From: Nostoc sp. NOS(2021)
GTDB lineage: Bacteria > Cyanobacteriota > Cyanobacteriia > Cyanobacteriales > Nostocaceae
Assembly (NCBI RefSeq): GCF_017115025.1
Contig: NZ_JABXKM010000293.1
Span: 1-58,501 of the forward strand
Direction of reading: 5' to 3'
DNA length: 58,501 bases
Under the pieces are notes generated by a model that was given only the letters and a program-made list of their open reading frames with translations, was not told the origin of the DNA and searched no databases. This document shows positions 47,852-57,447 of the stretch, piece by piece (the first letter of the stretch is position 1; each line of letters opens with the position of its first letter). The position numbers and the translations under genes are program-made.

Positions 47852-49258
47852 ATGACGGATTCTATTGAATCGAATTTGGATGTTGAGAGTGGACAACCTC
47901 AACTGAGTTTGAGTACCGCAGCTGCACGCAATTTGGCGACAACGACCAAATCTGCACCGCAGATGCAGGGCATTACCTCTCGGTGGTTGTTGAAGATGTT
48001 ACCGTGGGTGGAGACGAAAGGTGGCACCTATCGAGTGAACCGACGGTTGAGCTATGCAGTGGGTGATGGGCGGTTAAGTTTCTCCAACACCGGAGCCGAG
48101 GTGCAGGTGATTCCCCAGGAACTTGGTGAGTTGCCATTACTGCGAGGGTTTGACGAGGTTGAAGTCTTGAGCGCGTTGGCGGGTCGGTTTGTTCAGCAGG
48201 AGTTCGCACCCGGTCAGGTGATCGTAGAGTCAGGTCAGCCAGCCAATCAGCTTTTCCTGATTGCTCATGGCAAGGTGAACAAGATTGGCGTTGGCAAGTA
48301 TGATGAGCAGACCATATTGGGTGTGTTAGCTGACGGCGACTATTTTGGTGGTCAGGTGTTGGAAGAGTCCCAGAGCAATTGGGATTTCACAGTCCAGGCG
48401 ATCACCCGCTGCACGATATTGACACTACCACAACAGGCGTTTCGGGAGTTGCTCAACCAGTCACAGGCGTTGCAGGCTCATGTTGATCGCTTCAGAACCC
48501 GCCCAGAAGGAGCACAGAACGAGTACGGGGAAGCTTCTATTGAGGTGACTTCAGGGCATGTTGGGGAGCCTGAGTTGCCAGGAACCTTCGTAGATTACGA
48601 ACTCTCACCTCGGGAATATGAGTTGAGCGTCGCCCAAACGGTGTTGCGGGTGCGTACTCGGGTAGCGGATCTGTACAACCAACCGATGAACCAGACCGAA
48701 CAACAACTGCGGCTGACCATTGAGGCATTACGGGAACGTCAAGAACACGAATTGATTAACAACCGTGAATTCGGGTTGCTGCACAACGCCGACCTCAAAC
48801 AGCGTATCTACACCCGCAACGGATCACCCACCCCCGACGACCTCGACGAACTGCTCAGTCGACGCAGGAAGTCGAAGTTCTTCCTGGCTCACCCCCGCAC
48901 CATTGCCGCCTTCGGTCGAGAGTGTAACCGCCTCGGCATCTATCCACAAAACATCGATCTGGATGGCAGCATGGTACTTGCTTGGCGCGGTGTACCGATC
49001 TTTCCCTGCAACAAGATCCCCATCACTGATACCCAGACCAGCTCCATTCTGGTACTCCGTACCGGTGAAGAAGACCAAGGCGTAATTGGCCTACACCAAA
49101 CTGGTATCCCGGACGAATACCAACCGAGCTTGTCCGTCCGATTCATGGGTATAAGCGAAAAGGCAATCATTTCTTACCTCGTCACAGCCTACTACTCGGC
49201 AGCCGTCCTCGTCCCCGACGCACTCGGTATCCTCGAAGACGTCGAAATCGGGCGCTGA
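47852..49258 (+). CDS. family 2B encapsulin shell protein with cNMP-type domain (copy 2)
   Basis: A 468-residue paralogue of the preceding gene, with the same layout. Residues 76-276 are identical in both (603 identical bases, 48077-48679). Differences cluster at residues 323-345 and 365-410, for example [15 protein letters not shown] against [15 protein letters not shown]. These lie in the shell core, where they could change subunit contacts, so the two proteins may form a mixed shell or two different shells. ATG 47852 has the same leader, GAGTGGAGGGTTAGGTT, as copy 1. The 211-base spacer between the copies is AT-rich and carries no gene. The GC-rich, host-unlike composition continues to the stop codon. 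Confidence 0.9.
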   Translation: MTDSIESNLDVESGQPQLSLSTAAARNLATTTKSAPQMQGITSRWLLKMLPWVETKGGTYRVNRRLSYAVGDGRLSFSNTGAEVQVIPQELGELPLLRGFDEVEVLSALAGRFVQQEFAPGQVIVESGQPANQLFLIAHGKVNKIGVGKYDEQTILGVLADGDYFGGQVLEESQSNWDFTVQAITRCTILTLPQQAFRELLNQSQALQAHVDRFRTRPEGAQNEYGEASIEVTSGHVGEPELPGTFVDYELSPREYELSVAQTVLRVRTRVADLYNQPMNQTEQQLRLTIEALRERQEHELINNREFGLLHNADLKQRIYTRNGSPTPDDLDELLSRRRKSKFFLAHPRTIAAFGRECNRLGIYPQNIDLDGSMVLAWRGVPIFPCNKIPITDTQTSSILVLRTGEEDQGVIGLHQTGIPDEYQPSLSVRFMGISEKAIISYLVTAYYSAAVLVPDALGILEDVEIGR

Positions 49259-49564
49259 GGCAAGTGTACAGTGACTAATTAATGCCGTCGTGACAAATTG
49301 CTGTCCTTGAAATAAGCTTGAAGACAGTAATATATCACTGATGACAAATAGTAAGTCACTAGACCTCTTGCATAAATGCTTAAATTGTCATGTTGAGCGG
49401 AGCCAAACATCTGTGAGATTCTTCTCTCCACTACGTTTGGCTCAGAATGACATTGATGATTTTTTGACTTTTGCAAGAGGTCTACTGTATACAAAGGTCA
49501 GCGTCAAATGAGAAAGTCTTTCGTCACAACCACTGACTGAAAAAAGTATTGAGGAGAATTATTG

Positions 49565-50470
49565 ATGCTGAATACTCAAATTATAAGATTTGATTTAAAA
49601 GCCTATCTATCACAACGGCGCAACCTTGTTGAAGCAACGCTTGAACGTTCAATTACTGTTGTCTATCCAGAAATACTCTATGAGTCTATGCGGTATTCTC
49701 TATTGGCTGGGGGAAAACGCCTGCGCCCAATTCTATGTCTAGCTAGCTGTGAGTTTGCAGGAGGCACAGTAGATATGGCAATGCCCACTGCCTGTGCCCT
49801 GGAAATGGTTCATACCTTTTCTCTGATCCATGATGACTTACCTGCAATGGATAACGATGACTATCGACGCGGAAAATTAACCAATCATAAGGTTTATGGT
49901 GAACCAATCGCTATTCTTGCAGGGGATGCACTTTTAGCCTATGCCTTTGAGTTTATTGCGGTTCAAACTAAAGGAGTTCCGGCTTCCCGATTAGTGCAAG
50001 TGATTTCCAAGTTGGCTCATGCGATCGCCGCAACGGGTTTAGTCGGTGGTCAAGTTGTCGATCTGCAATCTGAAGGATTACAGAATATTAATATAGAAAC
50101 CCTTAACTTTATTCATTCCCACAAAACAGGAGCTTTGTTAGAAATTTCCGTTCTCTCAGGTGCAATACTGGCGGGCGCTGACAACGAAGTGCTGCAAAAG
50201 CTTTCTCGCTATGCTTCATACATTGGTCTAGCTTTTCAAATTATTGATGATGTTTTGGATGTAATTGGCACACAAGAAGAACTCGGTAAAACTCCAGGCA
50301 AAGACCAAAAGGCACAGAAAGTGACATATCCCAGTTTATGGGGTATTGAGGAATCAAAACGCAAGAGCCAAGAATTAGTTGACTTAGCGAAAGCTGAACT
50401 TGTTGATTTTGGAGATCAGGCACAACCTCTAATGGCGATCGCAGACTATATTACAGCCAGAAGAAAATAG
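49565..50470 (+). CDS. short-chain polyprenyl diphosphate synthase, probably FPP synthase
   Basis: A 301-residue trans-prenyltransferase. The first aspartate motif is D90-D-L-P-A-M-D96 within [18 protein letters not shown], the second is DDVLD at about 227-231, and LGKTPGKD follows. The fifth residue before the first motif is F85; an aromatic residue there limits the product to C15 in bacterial enzymes of this type, pointing to farnesyl diphosphate, the substrate of geosmin synthase. ATG 49565 is chosen because GAGGAG lies 8 bases upstream. Its composition resembles the host rather than the GC-rich shell genes, so it may have joined the locus separately. A geranylgeranyl product remains possible. 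Confidence 0.88.
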   Translation: MLNTQIIRFDLKAYLSQRRNLVEATLERSITVVYPEILYESMRYSLLAGGKRLRPILCLASCEFAGGTVDMAMPTACALEMVHTFSLIHDDLPAMDNDDYRRGKLTNHKVYGEPIAILAGDALLAYAFEFIAVQTKGVPASRLVQVISKLAHAIAATGLVGGQVVDLQSEGLQNINIETLNFIHSHKTGALLEISVLSGAILAGADNEVLQKLSRYASYIGLAFQIIDDVLDVIGTQEELGKTPGKDQKAQKVTYPSLWGIEESKRKSQELVDLAKAELVDFGDQAQPLMAIADYITARRK

Positions 50471-50671
50471 CTGTTGGGTTGTCGTAAAATAGTGGAGATT
50501 TAGTATGCTTAATAGCTTAATAAATGCCATGATCAAAATAAAATCAGAGACCATTTATAAAGTCAATCTTTAGGTGGCTAGACGACTAAAAATACTAAAA
50601 ACAAAGATGCTTACCGAATTAACTCTCGGTTTCTCGGATTACATAGTAATTCTCTGTATTTAGTGATGTAA

Positions 50672-50782
50672 TACCATTTTTTTTTGAAGATGCGCCTATA
50701 GAACTTACCCAAAACCGCGCTGTAGGGGCAATTCATGAATTGCCCCTACGTGAATAAAGCGCAGCCTCACATAGAATTGGTA
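50672..50782. mobile_element. 111-bp MITE, family B copy 2
   Basis: Nearly identical to 26287-26397, including the inner palindrome around CATG and the flanking TAA on both sides. It lies 200 bases after the prenyl synthase gene. The rest of 50471-50991 contains the hairpin at 50894 and no gene. Confidence 0.75.
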
Positions 50783-50893
50783 TAAGACGCGGGTGCGATC
50801 ATCTGTGAAATATGGAAATAAATTGTCACTTAAGCATTACTTGATTATTGATACTTAAGTCTAATAAGTAAATGGGCGTGAGAATAATTAAAG

Positions 50894-50960
50894 GTTTGTA
50901 GTAAGCGGTTCTAGCCCTTAAAATCGGGCTGGAACCGCTATACCACGAGCCAATTTAATT
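50894..50960. repeat. interspersed hairpin, REP-like copy 2
   Basis: GTTTGTAGTAAGCGGTTC, with stem arms AGCGGTTCTAGCCC and GGGCTGGAACCGCT, ending ACGAGCCAATTTAATT. The ends match 30972-31037. It lies 32 bases after the end of prmA (minus strand) and may help end that transcript. Confidence 0.6.
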
Positions 50961-50991
50961 AATGTTATATTGTGTACTAGCATCTACTGGG

Positions 50992-51912
50992 TTAAGAACG
51001 CCGTACATTCAAGCAACACCATTCTTTTCGTTTCCACAGGGTAGCAACGACCCAACCATTTTCTTCTAAAGCGTCAGCAACAGCTTTAGATTGTTCCAGT
51101 AAAATACCACTGAAGATAGCCCAAGTTTCAGGTTTAGCGATCGCACTCATTTCTGGAACCAATTCAATAATTACATTAGCCAAAATATTGCAGACGATAC
51201 CATCCACTGGGTTTTCAACTAGTTTCGTCAAAACGTCTACACTTCCCAGTGCAGGTAGTAAACGTTCTGGACTAATGTCGTTCAGGGCACCATTACTGAT
51301 AGTTGATTGCACCGCCAAAGGGTCAGTATCCACTGCATAGACTTTCTCGGCTCCCAGTAGCAGCGCCCCAATGGAAAGGATACCAGAACCACAGCCAATA
51401 TCCGCAATTACTAGATGTTCATGTTTGCCACTATTACCCACAAACGACTGAGAAACTCCACTCAGCCGCATTTCCAGGGATTCCAAACATAGCTGAGTGG
51501 TGGCATGGTTGCCCGTACCAAATGCTACACCAGGGTCTAGACGAATCACTAACCGTTCCGTTGTTTCTGGTAATGGTAGCCAAGCGGGGTTGATGAGGAA
51601 GCGATCGCCTATTTCCTGCGGATGCCAATATTGTTTCCAGCTAGTCGCCCAATCTTCCTCATCAATTAACTGCCATTGCAGGGAGGGAGATGAAAGTCCT
51701 ACACAGAGGGCATCTTGACGCAGCCACAGCGACAGCGCTGCCAAATCTAGTAGCTGTGTTTGAATTGTCGGCAAGTAAGCTCTTACTAAAGATGAATTTC
51801 CTTTGTTTTCACTAGCTGTACCACGACAGCCAAAATCTTCCAGTCGCCAAAAGATCGAATCTTCTAGGTCTGGCTCACATAAAATCTGTAGTTCCCACCA
51901 GGTGTTTGCCAT
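50992..51912 (-). CDS. prmA: ribosomal protein L11 methyltransferase
   Basis: A 306-residue SAM-dependent methyltransferase that modifies ribosomal protein L11. The N-terminal L11-recognition domain (about 1-60, [20 protein letters not shown]) is followed by a catalytic domain with [20 protein letters not shown] and the SAM motif [34 protein letters not shown] is the conserved post-motif. Length is normal. It follows serA on the same strand after 122 bases of ATTTTAGATTTTAG-type repeats, so the two may be separately transcribed. Confidence 0.95.
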   Translation of the reverse strand: MANTWWELQILCEPDLEDSIFWRLEDFGCRGTASENKGNSSLVRAYLPTIQTQLLDLAALSLWLRQDALCVGLSSPSLQWQLIDEEDWATSWKQYWHPQEIGDRFLINPAWLPLPETTERLVIRLDPGVAFGTGNHATTQLCLESLEMRLSGVSQSFVGNSGKHEHLVIADIGCGSGILSIGALLLGAEKVYAVDTDPLAVQSTISNGALNDISPERLLPALGSVDVLTKLVENPVDGIVCNILANVIIELVPEMSAIAKPETWAIFSGILLEQSKAVADALEENGWVVATLWKRKEWCCLNVRRS

Positions 51913-52034
51913 ATAATTTTAGATTTTAGATTTTAGATTTTAGATTGGGGACTTGGTAATGGTTAATGACCAATGCGAAAAACAATGAGCAATTAGCCAT
52001 TACCAATCCAAAATCCAAAATCCGAAATCCAAAA
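51913..52034. repeat. ATTTTAG and ATCCAAA simple repeats
   Basis: Four ATTTTAG units near 51915-51945 and several AATCCAAA/AATCCGAA units near 52005-52035 make up most of the spacer between serA and prmA. The two sets are roughly complementary and could pair in RNA. No coding role. Confidence 0.6.
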
Positions 52035-53615
52035 TTAAAGTGTTACCGTATACGCGTCCCGAATACCAGGGACTTTTATAATCTCATCCAAAATGCCCTC
52101 AGGTAAGGGGTCATCTATACTCAGAGCCATTACCGCATCACCACGGACGATTTTACGACCTACTTGCATACTGGCAATATTCACATTAAAGCTGCCGAGT
52201 AGGGAACCAAGTTTGCCGATAATCCCTGGCATATCGCGGTGCAGGGTAAACAACATATATTTAGTGGGTGGGACGTTAATCGGGAAACCGTCAACGTCAG
52301 TTAGATGGATTTCCCGCTCACCCAACAAAGCGCCTGTGACAGAATGAGTACCTAAAGTACCCGTAGCTTCTAGATGCAGTGTGCCGGCATAGTCTCGAAT
52401 GGAAGCATCGCGGGTTTCAATCACCCGAATTCCGCGTTCTTTAGCTTCTATGCTGGCATTTACGTAATTTACCCGTTCCCGCAAAGCTTGGTAAAGTAAT
52501 CCTTTCAGGGCAGCTACAACCAAAGGCTGACTTTTGTTGGTTGCTAGTTCGCCTTGTAGTCGAACAGTGAGTGTTTCCACCCGTCCGCCAGCTAGTTGTC
52601 CCACCAGATTACCTAGAGTTTCTGCTAGTTCCATGTAGGGTTTGAGTTCTTCCAACACATCGGGGCCGAGTCCGGGAATGTTGACGGCTGAACGTGCTGG
52701 TAGTCCTAAAAGTACATCCCGAATTTGTTCGGCAACATCAATGGCCACATTCACTTGAGCTTCCGTAGTGGAGGCTCCCAAATGGGGGGTGAGGATAACT
52801 TCCTTACCTAGCGATCGCAACTCAGATTCACCCAGTGGTTCTGACTCGAACACATCCAAGGCTGCGCCCCCTATTGTACCCGCTTTCAGAGCTGCTGCTA
52901 AAGCTACTTCATCAATGATCCCACCACGAGCGCAGTTGATAATCCGGGCTGTGGGTTTCATTTTTGCCAGGGTTGTGGCATTGATTAAGTGGGTGGTTTC
53001 TGGGGTTTTAGGGATGTGTAGCGTAATATAATCTGCTTGCTGGAAGAGTAAATCTAGCTCCACTAACTGACAGCCAAGTTGTTCGGCTCGGTCTGTAGAA
53101 ATAAAAGGGTCATAAGCTAGGAGTTTCATCCCCATTGTCTTAGCTACAGAGGCAACATGGGAGCCAATTTTACCCAAACCGACAACGCCGAGAGTTTTTT
53201 TGTAGACTTCCGCGCCGATAAAGCTATTGCGATCCCACGCACCGCGTTTCACCGAAGCGTTAGCATCGGGGATGTGGCGAGACAAAGCCAAAATCATCGC
53301 TAGCGCATGTTCGGCGGCGGCAATTGTATTTCCCTCTGGAGAATTGACTACCACAATTCCCCGGCGTGTGGCAGCAGGAACATCCACATTATCCACACCC
53401 ACACCAGCACGGCCGATGATTTTTAGTTGAGTGCCGGCTTCAATGATTTCTTGGGTGACGCGCGTACCAGACCGAATCATCAGCGCGTCATACTCACCAA
53501 TAATTTCGATCAGTTCTGCTGGTTTTAGACCTAGTTTGACATCGACGGTAGCAACTTGCGAAAGAATGTCAATTCCAGCTTGGTCAATGGAATCAGAGAC
53601 AAGAACCTTAGACAT
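52035..53615 (-). CDS. serA: D-3-phosphoglycerate dehydrogenase
   Basis: A 526-residue enzyme oxidising 3-phosphoglycerate with NAD, the first step of serine synthesis. Features: MIRSGTRVTQEIIEAG and the NAD loop LGVVGLGKIGSHVASVAKTM (about 140-160), NCARGGIIDEVALAAALKAG and TPHLGASTTEAQ with the catalytic histidine, an intervening substrate-binding domain (about 325-450), and a C-terminal ACT domain (FTLHRDMPGIIGKLGSLLG) for feedback control by serine. This long form is normal in cyanobacteria. ATG 53615. Confidence 0.96.
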   Translation of the reverse strand: MSKVLVSDSIDQAGIDILSQVATVDVKLGLKPAELIEIIGEYDALMIRSGTRVTQEIIEAGTQLKIIGRAGVGVDNVDVPAATRRGIVVVNSPEGNTIAAAEHALAMILALSRHIPDANASVKRGAWDRNSFIGAEVYKKTLGVVGLGKIGSHVASVAKTMGMKLLAYDPFISTDRAEQLGCQLVELDLLFQQADYITLHIPKTPETTHLINATTLAKMKPTARIINCARGGIIDEVALAAALKAGTIGGAALDVFESEPLGESELRSLGKEVILTPHLGASTTEAQVNVAIDVAEQIRDVLLGLPARSAVNIPGLGPDVLEELKPYMELAETLGNLVGQLAGGRVETLTVRLQGELATNKSQPLVVAALKGLLYQALRERVNYVNASIEAKERGIRVIETRDASIRDYAGTLHLEATGTLGTHSVTGALLGEREIHLTDVDGFPINVPPTKYMLFTLHRDMPGIIGKLGSLLGSFNVNIASMQVGRKIVRGDAVMALSIDDPLPEGILDEIIKVPGIRDAYTVTL

Positions 53616-54360
53616 GATTACTTCATTTAAAGCTACAGGTTTTGCTGCACAGGACTTTTTAGTTTAGTCTTTATCTGTCACAATTCAGCAAAAATTATTC
53701 GTTTGAATATCAACTTAACCTTTACTTACGCTGCGTGCTGATGGTATCGAAGCATGAGTGGCTTCTGGTGGGTACTGCCTCCTCAGTATTTGAACATGAG
53801 TGGCTGTTTGTACCACCCTGTCGCTAAATATAAAGCATGAATAGCACTAAGCACCTATATATTTATTAATAGTTAAGAGTTACCAAAATTTTATCGGCTT
53901 AAGCAACTTCCTTGGTGGGGTAGAAACGCCTGCATTCTTGACTGGGCTGCAACTTTCGCTGAGGCAATACTCTGCACAACCACCAAACGAGCTAGTAACT
54001 ATTATATCTGTCGAATCTTGACTGTTTCTCAATACCACAAGTAGTATCCCTTAGTCAAAGTAAAACATTGCATCATCAAGAGAATCGGATTGTGACAGTT
54101 AGAATTTAGGCATCAAATAAATTTTATTGCTCATGATTCCGGCAGATTTAAGATTGCTTATGTAGTTAAAAGCTGGCAATTTGTGCAAGTAGAGTACTTA
54201 AGTATATAGTAGTAAGCTCATGACATAGTTAATGCACGTGCATCACCGATAGCGTTAGCGTTCGCGCAGCGTCTCGTAGACATCGCTAGCCCAGAAATCG
54301 CTATAATTCTGGTGAGCCAAATAGAGCCAAATATCCTTTGAGTTTTGGGGAAACCAGTCT
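53616..54360. other. 745-base spacer without a gene
   Basis: The segment lies between the divergent serA and Uma2 genes. GCATGAGTGGCT and ACATGAGTGGCT words recur near 53752-53800. A palindromic repeat (GCGCAGCGTCTCGTAGAC) lies at about 54245-54290, just before the Uma2 gene. I see no RNA gene or credible reading frame. Promoters for both flanking genes should be here but are not evident. Confidence 0.5.
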
Positions 54361-55143
54361 ATGTTAGAGTACAACTTACCAAGGTACTTGCCCTCAGCCG
54401 AGGAACTACCAGACTCTGATGAAACGCCTGTGGATAATGAACTGCAAGAATTGATACCAGGCTTGCTGAAGGCGATCCTGCTGATACTTTGGGCAGAACG
54501 CATGGACTGGTTGTTTGCGATAGATATGGGTATTTATTATCACCCCGATAAACCACCCATTGTGCCAGATGGGTTTTTGAGCTTAGGGGTAGAGCGGTTT
54601 TATGATGAGGAACTGCGTCCCAGTTATGTGCTGTGGGATGAAAATGTTGTACCGATTTTCGTGCTAGAAGTAGTTTCCCAAAATTATCGCAAGGAATACA
54701 CTACTAAATTGGATGAATATGAGGCTTTAGGTGTACTTTATTACGTGATTTATTCCTCTCGTCGCCGCCGCAAACCGCATTTGGAAGTACATAAGTTAGT
54801 TAATGGTAAATATGAATTGCAACAGGGAAACCCCGTTTGGCTAACAGAAATTGGCTTAGGAATTGGTTGCGAAAGAGGAAATTATTGCGGCGTAACGCGG
54901 GAATGGATGTATTGGTATGATCAGCAAGGACAACGGTATCTCACGCCCGCAGAACAAATAAAACAAGAAGCACAACGCGCTCAACAAGAAACACAACGCG
55001 CTCAACAAGAAACACAACGCGCTCAACAAGAAGCACAACGCGCTCAACAAGAAACACAACGCGCTGAAGTTGCAGAACAACGGGTACAACAATTGACAGA
55101 ACAATTAAGAGCGCTGGGAATAGATCCAGATAATCTGGGTTAA
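54361..55143 (+). CDS. Uma2 family PDDEXK-like protein (copy 1)
   Basis: A 260-residue Uma2 protein, a large cyanobacterial family of the restriction-endonuclease fold. The core shows IVPDGFLSLGV, with the aspartate, and VPIFVLEVVSQNYRKEYTTK, with the E-x-x-S-x-x-x-x-x-K-like second half, then KLDEYEALGVLYYVIY. The C-terminus (about 200-245) is a heptad repeat of AQRAQQE type, six or so copies encoded by 21-bp repeats, forming a coiled coil. It ends VAEQRVQQLTEQLRALGIDP, standard for the family. Function is unknown; nuclease activity is an inference from the fold. Start ATG 54361. Confidence 0.85.
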   Translation: MLEYNLPRYLPSAEELPDSDETPVDNELQELIPGLLKAILLILWAERMDWLFAIDMGIYYHPDKPPIVPDGFLSLGVERFYDEELRPSYVLWDENVVPIFVLEVVSQNYRKEYTTKLDEYEALGVLYYVIYSSRRRRKPHLEVHKLVNGKYELQQGNPVWLTEIGLGIGCERGNYCGVTREWMYWYDQQGQRYLTPAEQIKQEAQRAQQETQRAQQETQRAQQEAQRAQQETQRAEVAEQRVQQLTEQLRALGIDPDNLG

Positions 55144-55250
55144 CTGAATATTTTGCAATATTTTCAACAAGATCGAAAAAACTGGGTTTTTCAGATTTAT
55201 GTATTTGCTATAAATCCGAGTTTGGTAGTGGAAGCTGTCAGTAAAAAAAA

Positions 55251-56105
55251 CTATTGCCTTTTAGGAATAACGTTCCTGATTCCACTTTTAGCGCCAACAG
55301 TATCACCTTTGTAACGAGGGATGATATGAATACTGGCGTGCATAATATTTTGACCAGCGGCTCGATTGATATTCATTCCTATATTAAAGCCATCAGGTTC
55401 AAATTCTGCTCTGAGAATTTCTTGTACTTTGTTCACCATAAACCAGCAAGCAGATTGCTCTTTCAATGGTAGTTCAAAATAACTGCTGACATGACGTTTG
55501 GGAATAATCAGAGTATGTCCTTTACTTATAGGATAGCCATCAAAAATAGCATAAGCAGTTGCTGATTCAGTTAATAGTTTGAGAGTTTTATTGGGATTAC
55601 AGAATATACAATAATTAGATGAATTTCGCTGATGATTATAGTGAACATACTCATATAATTCACGATGTTCATCTAAGCAAACTGAAGTAAATGGAAGTTT
55701 GACAATACATTGATAGGTAGGTTTTTTATGAACATAATGTTCTCGAAAACCTTCTTTTTTGATATCCCTTCTTACAGCATAATAAGCTTTGCCTCCTGGT
55801 TTTAATAAGTGTGATACTTCCATAAGAACATTAGTTTGTTCTTCAGTAAACAAAACATTTAAAACATAAAAGCAAATTATTGTATCAAATTTATTATCAG
55901 GATATTCTGGAAAATAATAAGGGTCATAACCTGTAATATCACAACCTTTTTGGCGCAATATTTTCACATCATTACCAAATCCACAACCAAAGTCTAGTAT
56001 TTTGCCTTGTAACAAGTTTTGATTTAATAAAAACTGTGCCGGAAATGATAGATAACTTCTTTCGATCGCAGTAAGATGGCTGAACTGATTTTTTTGCTGT
56101 TTCAT
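55251..56105 (-). CDS. SAM methyltransferase-HIT domain fusion protein
   Basis: A 284-residue fusion. The N-terminal half is a class I methyltransferase with the SAM motif KILDFGCGFGNDVKIL and the post-motif NKFDTIICFYVLNVLF. The C-terminal half (from about 180) is a HIT domain: CIFCNPN, then HTLIIPKRHVSSYFEL and QNIMHASIHIIPRYKGDT. In HIT enzymes the pattern is H-x-H-x-H with the middle histidine as nucleophile; here the middle position is serine (HASIH), so hydrolase or transferase activity is probably lost or changed. ATG 56105 is chosen; an in-frame ATG at 56147 preceded by AAGGG would add 14 residues. The substrate is unknown. Confidence 0.82.
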   Translation of the reverse strand: MKQQKNQFSHLTAIERSYLSFPAQFLLNQNLLQGKILDFGCGFGNDVKILRQKGCDITGYDPYYFPEYPDNKFDTIICFYVLNVLFTEEQTNVLMEVSHLLKPGGKAYYAVRRDIKKEGFREHYVHKKPTYQCIVKLPFTSVCLDEHRELYEYVHYNHQRNSSNYCIFCNPNKTLKLLTESATAYAIFDGYPISKGHTLIIPKRHVSSYFELPLKEQSACWFMVNKVQEILRAEFEPDGFNIGMNINRAAGQNIMHASIHIIPRYKGDTVGAKSGIRNVIPKRQ

Positions 56106-56226
56106 GGAATTTTGGTGCTGATGTCCCAAATTTATTATTCCCAGCATCCCTTGAGGTTATGCGATGTCTACGACGGGCTATGACGCTCTCTACGAGACGC
56201 TAAAAGCGAACGCGGACTCGCTACCG

Positions 56227-57042
56227 CTACGCTATCGGCGTCGCATCAGGGTCAAAACCTAGCTCACGTAATTTAGCTGCTAATATATCAGCACGTTGGC
56301 GTTCTTGTTCAGCGCGTTGGCGTTCTTGTTCAGCGCGTTGGCGTTCTTGTTCAGCGCGTTGGTGTTCTTGTTCAGCGCGTTGGCGTTCTTGTTGGGCTTG
56401 TTCGCTGCTCCACAACAGCAAATTTCCTTCTCTATCCCACCAGCGCAGCCAATTCATGGTTTGACATAATCTTTCACCTTGCCAAATTCCGAGAAATAAC
56501 TCTAACTCAGGAATCCAAAAGCGTCCATTGGCGTCTGCTTGCTGCAAAGTATATTGTCCATTTTGCAAGCACCTTAGTTCTATGCTTGGTTCGTAGGGGT
56601 CGTAGGTTACGTAGGTTGGAACTTGGAGAATCTTTTCGTAATAATAGAGTTTACCGTATGGTGGAGTTGAGCGGACTGATAGTTCTCCCCCTTCTGTGTC
56701 TGAGAGAAATTCCATCACTACAGCCACAGCAGCGCCTTCTAAATTCGGGGTATAGCTGCGACGAACCACATTTGCGGCTACAGACTGCACTTGAGGTACG
56801 TAAAACCAATCAGGGGCTTTAACGACAATTTTTTTGTTGACTGTGGCTACAAGTCCAAAATTAGAGCCAATCAACATCTGGGGTTGGATGCGTCCTGTGC
56901 TTCCCAAAGCATCGGTAAGCGCAGCAGCGATCGCAGGTTGTTGAATATTTTCCACTGGATCGTCAGGTAAAATGAAGTCGGCTGGAAGTGCTTCCCAAGT
57001 AACAGTTGGTTCTTTTTGGATGGGGTTAACTTGGAGAACCAT
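56227..57042 (-). CDS. Uma2 family PDDEXK-like protein (copy 2)
   Basis: A 271-residue Uma2 protein. Readable parts are LVATVNKKIVVKAPDWFYVP with the aspartate, AAVAVVMEFLSDTEGGELSV with the second acidic site, and KLYYYEKILQVPTYVTYDPY. The C-terminus has five heptads of the ERQRAEQ type (about 222-255), then DILAAKLRELGFDPD. It differs clearly from the Uma2 protein at 54361, so it is not a recent duplicate. The last codons run into a palindromic repeat near 56160-56235, which may have replaced the original end. Nuclease activity not demonstrated for the family. Confidence 0.85.
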   Translation of the reverse strand: MVLQVNPIQKEPTVTWEALPADFILPDDPVENIQQPAIAAALTDALGSTGRIQPQMLIGSNFGLVATVNKKIVVKAPDWFYVPQVQSVAANVVRRSYTPNLEGAAVAVVMEFLSDTEGGELSVRSTPPYGKLYYYEKILQVPTYVTYDPYEPSIELRCLQNGQYTLQQADANGRFWIPELELFLGIWQGERLCQTMNWLRWWDREGNLLLWSSEQAQQERQRAEQEHQRAEQERQRAEQERQRAEQERQRADILAAKLRELGFDPDATPIA

Positions 57043-57447
57043 AAAACTACTCCTAAATGCACAGTATATTAATTATTCTAAAGAAATCTTCAGTCGGGAT
57101 CGCTTGTAACTTAGAAGACTCAGATGGAGACTGGGGATTTTATTGTTGGTGTTAAGCATATTTTTGTGCGATCGCTTGTCATAAATCCAAATAATCTTAA
57201 GTTTTGGATGAATATAGCGGTTCTCGCTTGGATGTAATACACTTTGACCTCTCTCCAAACCTCTCTCCTCTGAGGAGAGAGGCTTTGATCTTACTCCCCT
57301 TCCCTTGTAGGGAAGGGGTAGGGGGTTAGGTCTGTATTGAACTCAACCCAGAAGCGCCATAGATTAGCACTCCCTAAAAACCCAGTAATCTGATTTCTCA
57401 AGCTAGTGTATATACTCGTAGTCAAGCACTTCGCAGGCGTGAGTATT
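57043..57447. other. spacer with a C/G-tract repeat before a truncated gene
   Basis: Near 57245-57330 CCTCTCTCCAAACCTCTCTC and the complementary GAGGAGAGAGG, then CCCTTCCCTTGTAGGGAAGG, form two hairpins resembling the interior of family A copy 3. A 61-codon minus frame at 57073-57258 has no support. The repeat sits where the front part of the following NACHT gene would be expected, consistent with loss of that part. Confidence 0.5.

Noticed and set aside
47285..49170. Frames overlapping the two shell genes in other frames
   Set aside because: They occur in the same places in both copies because the genes are duplicates; there are no start signals.
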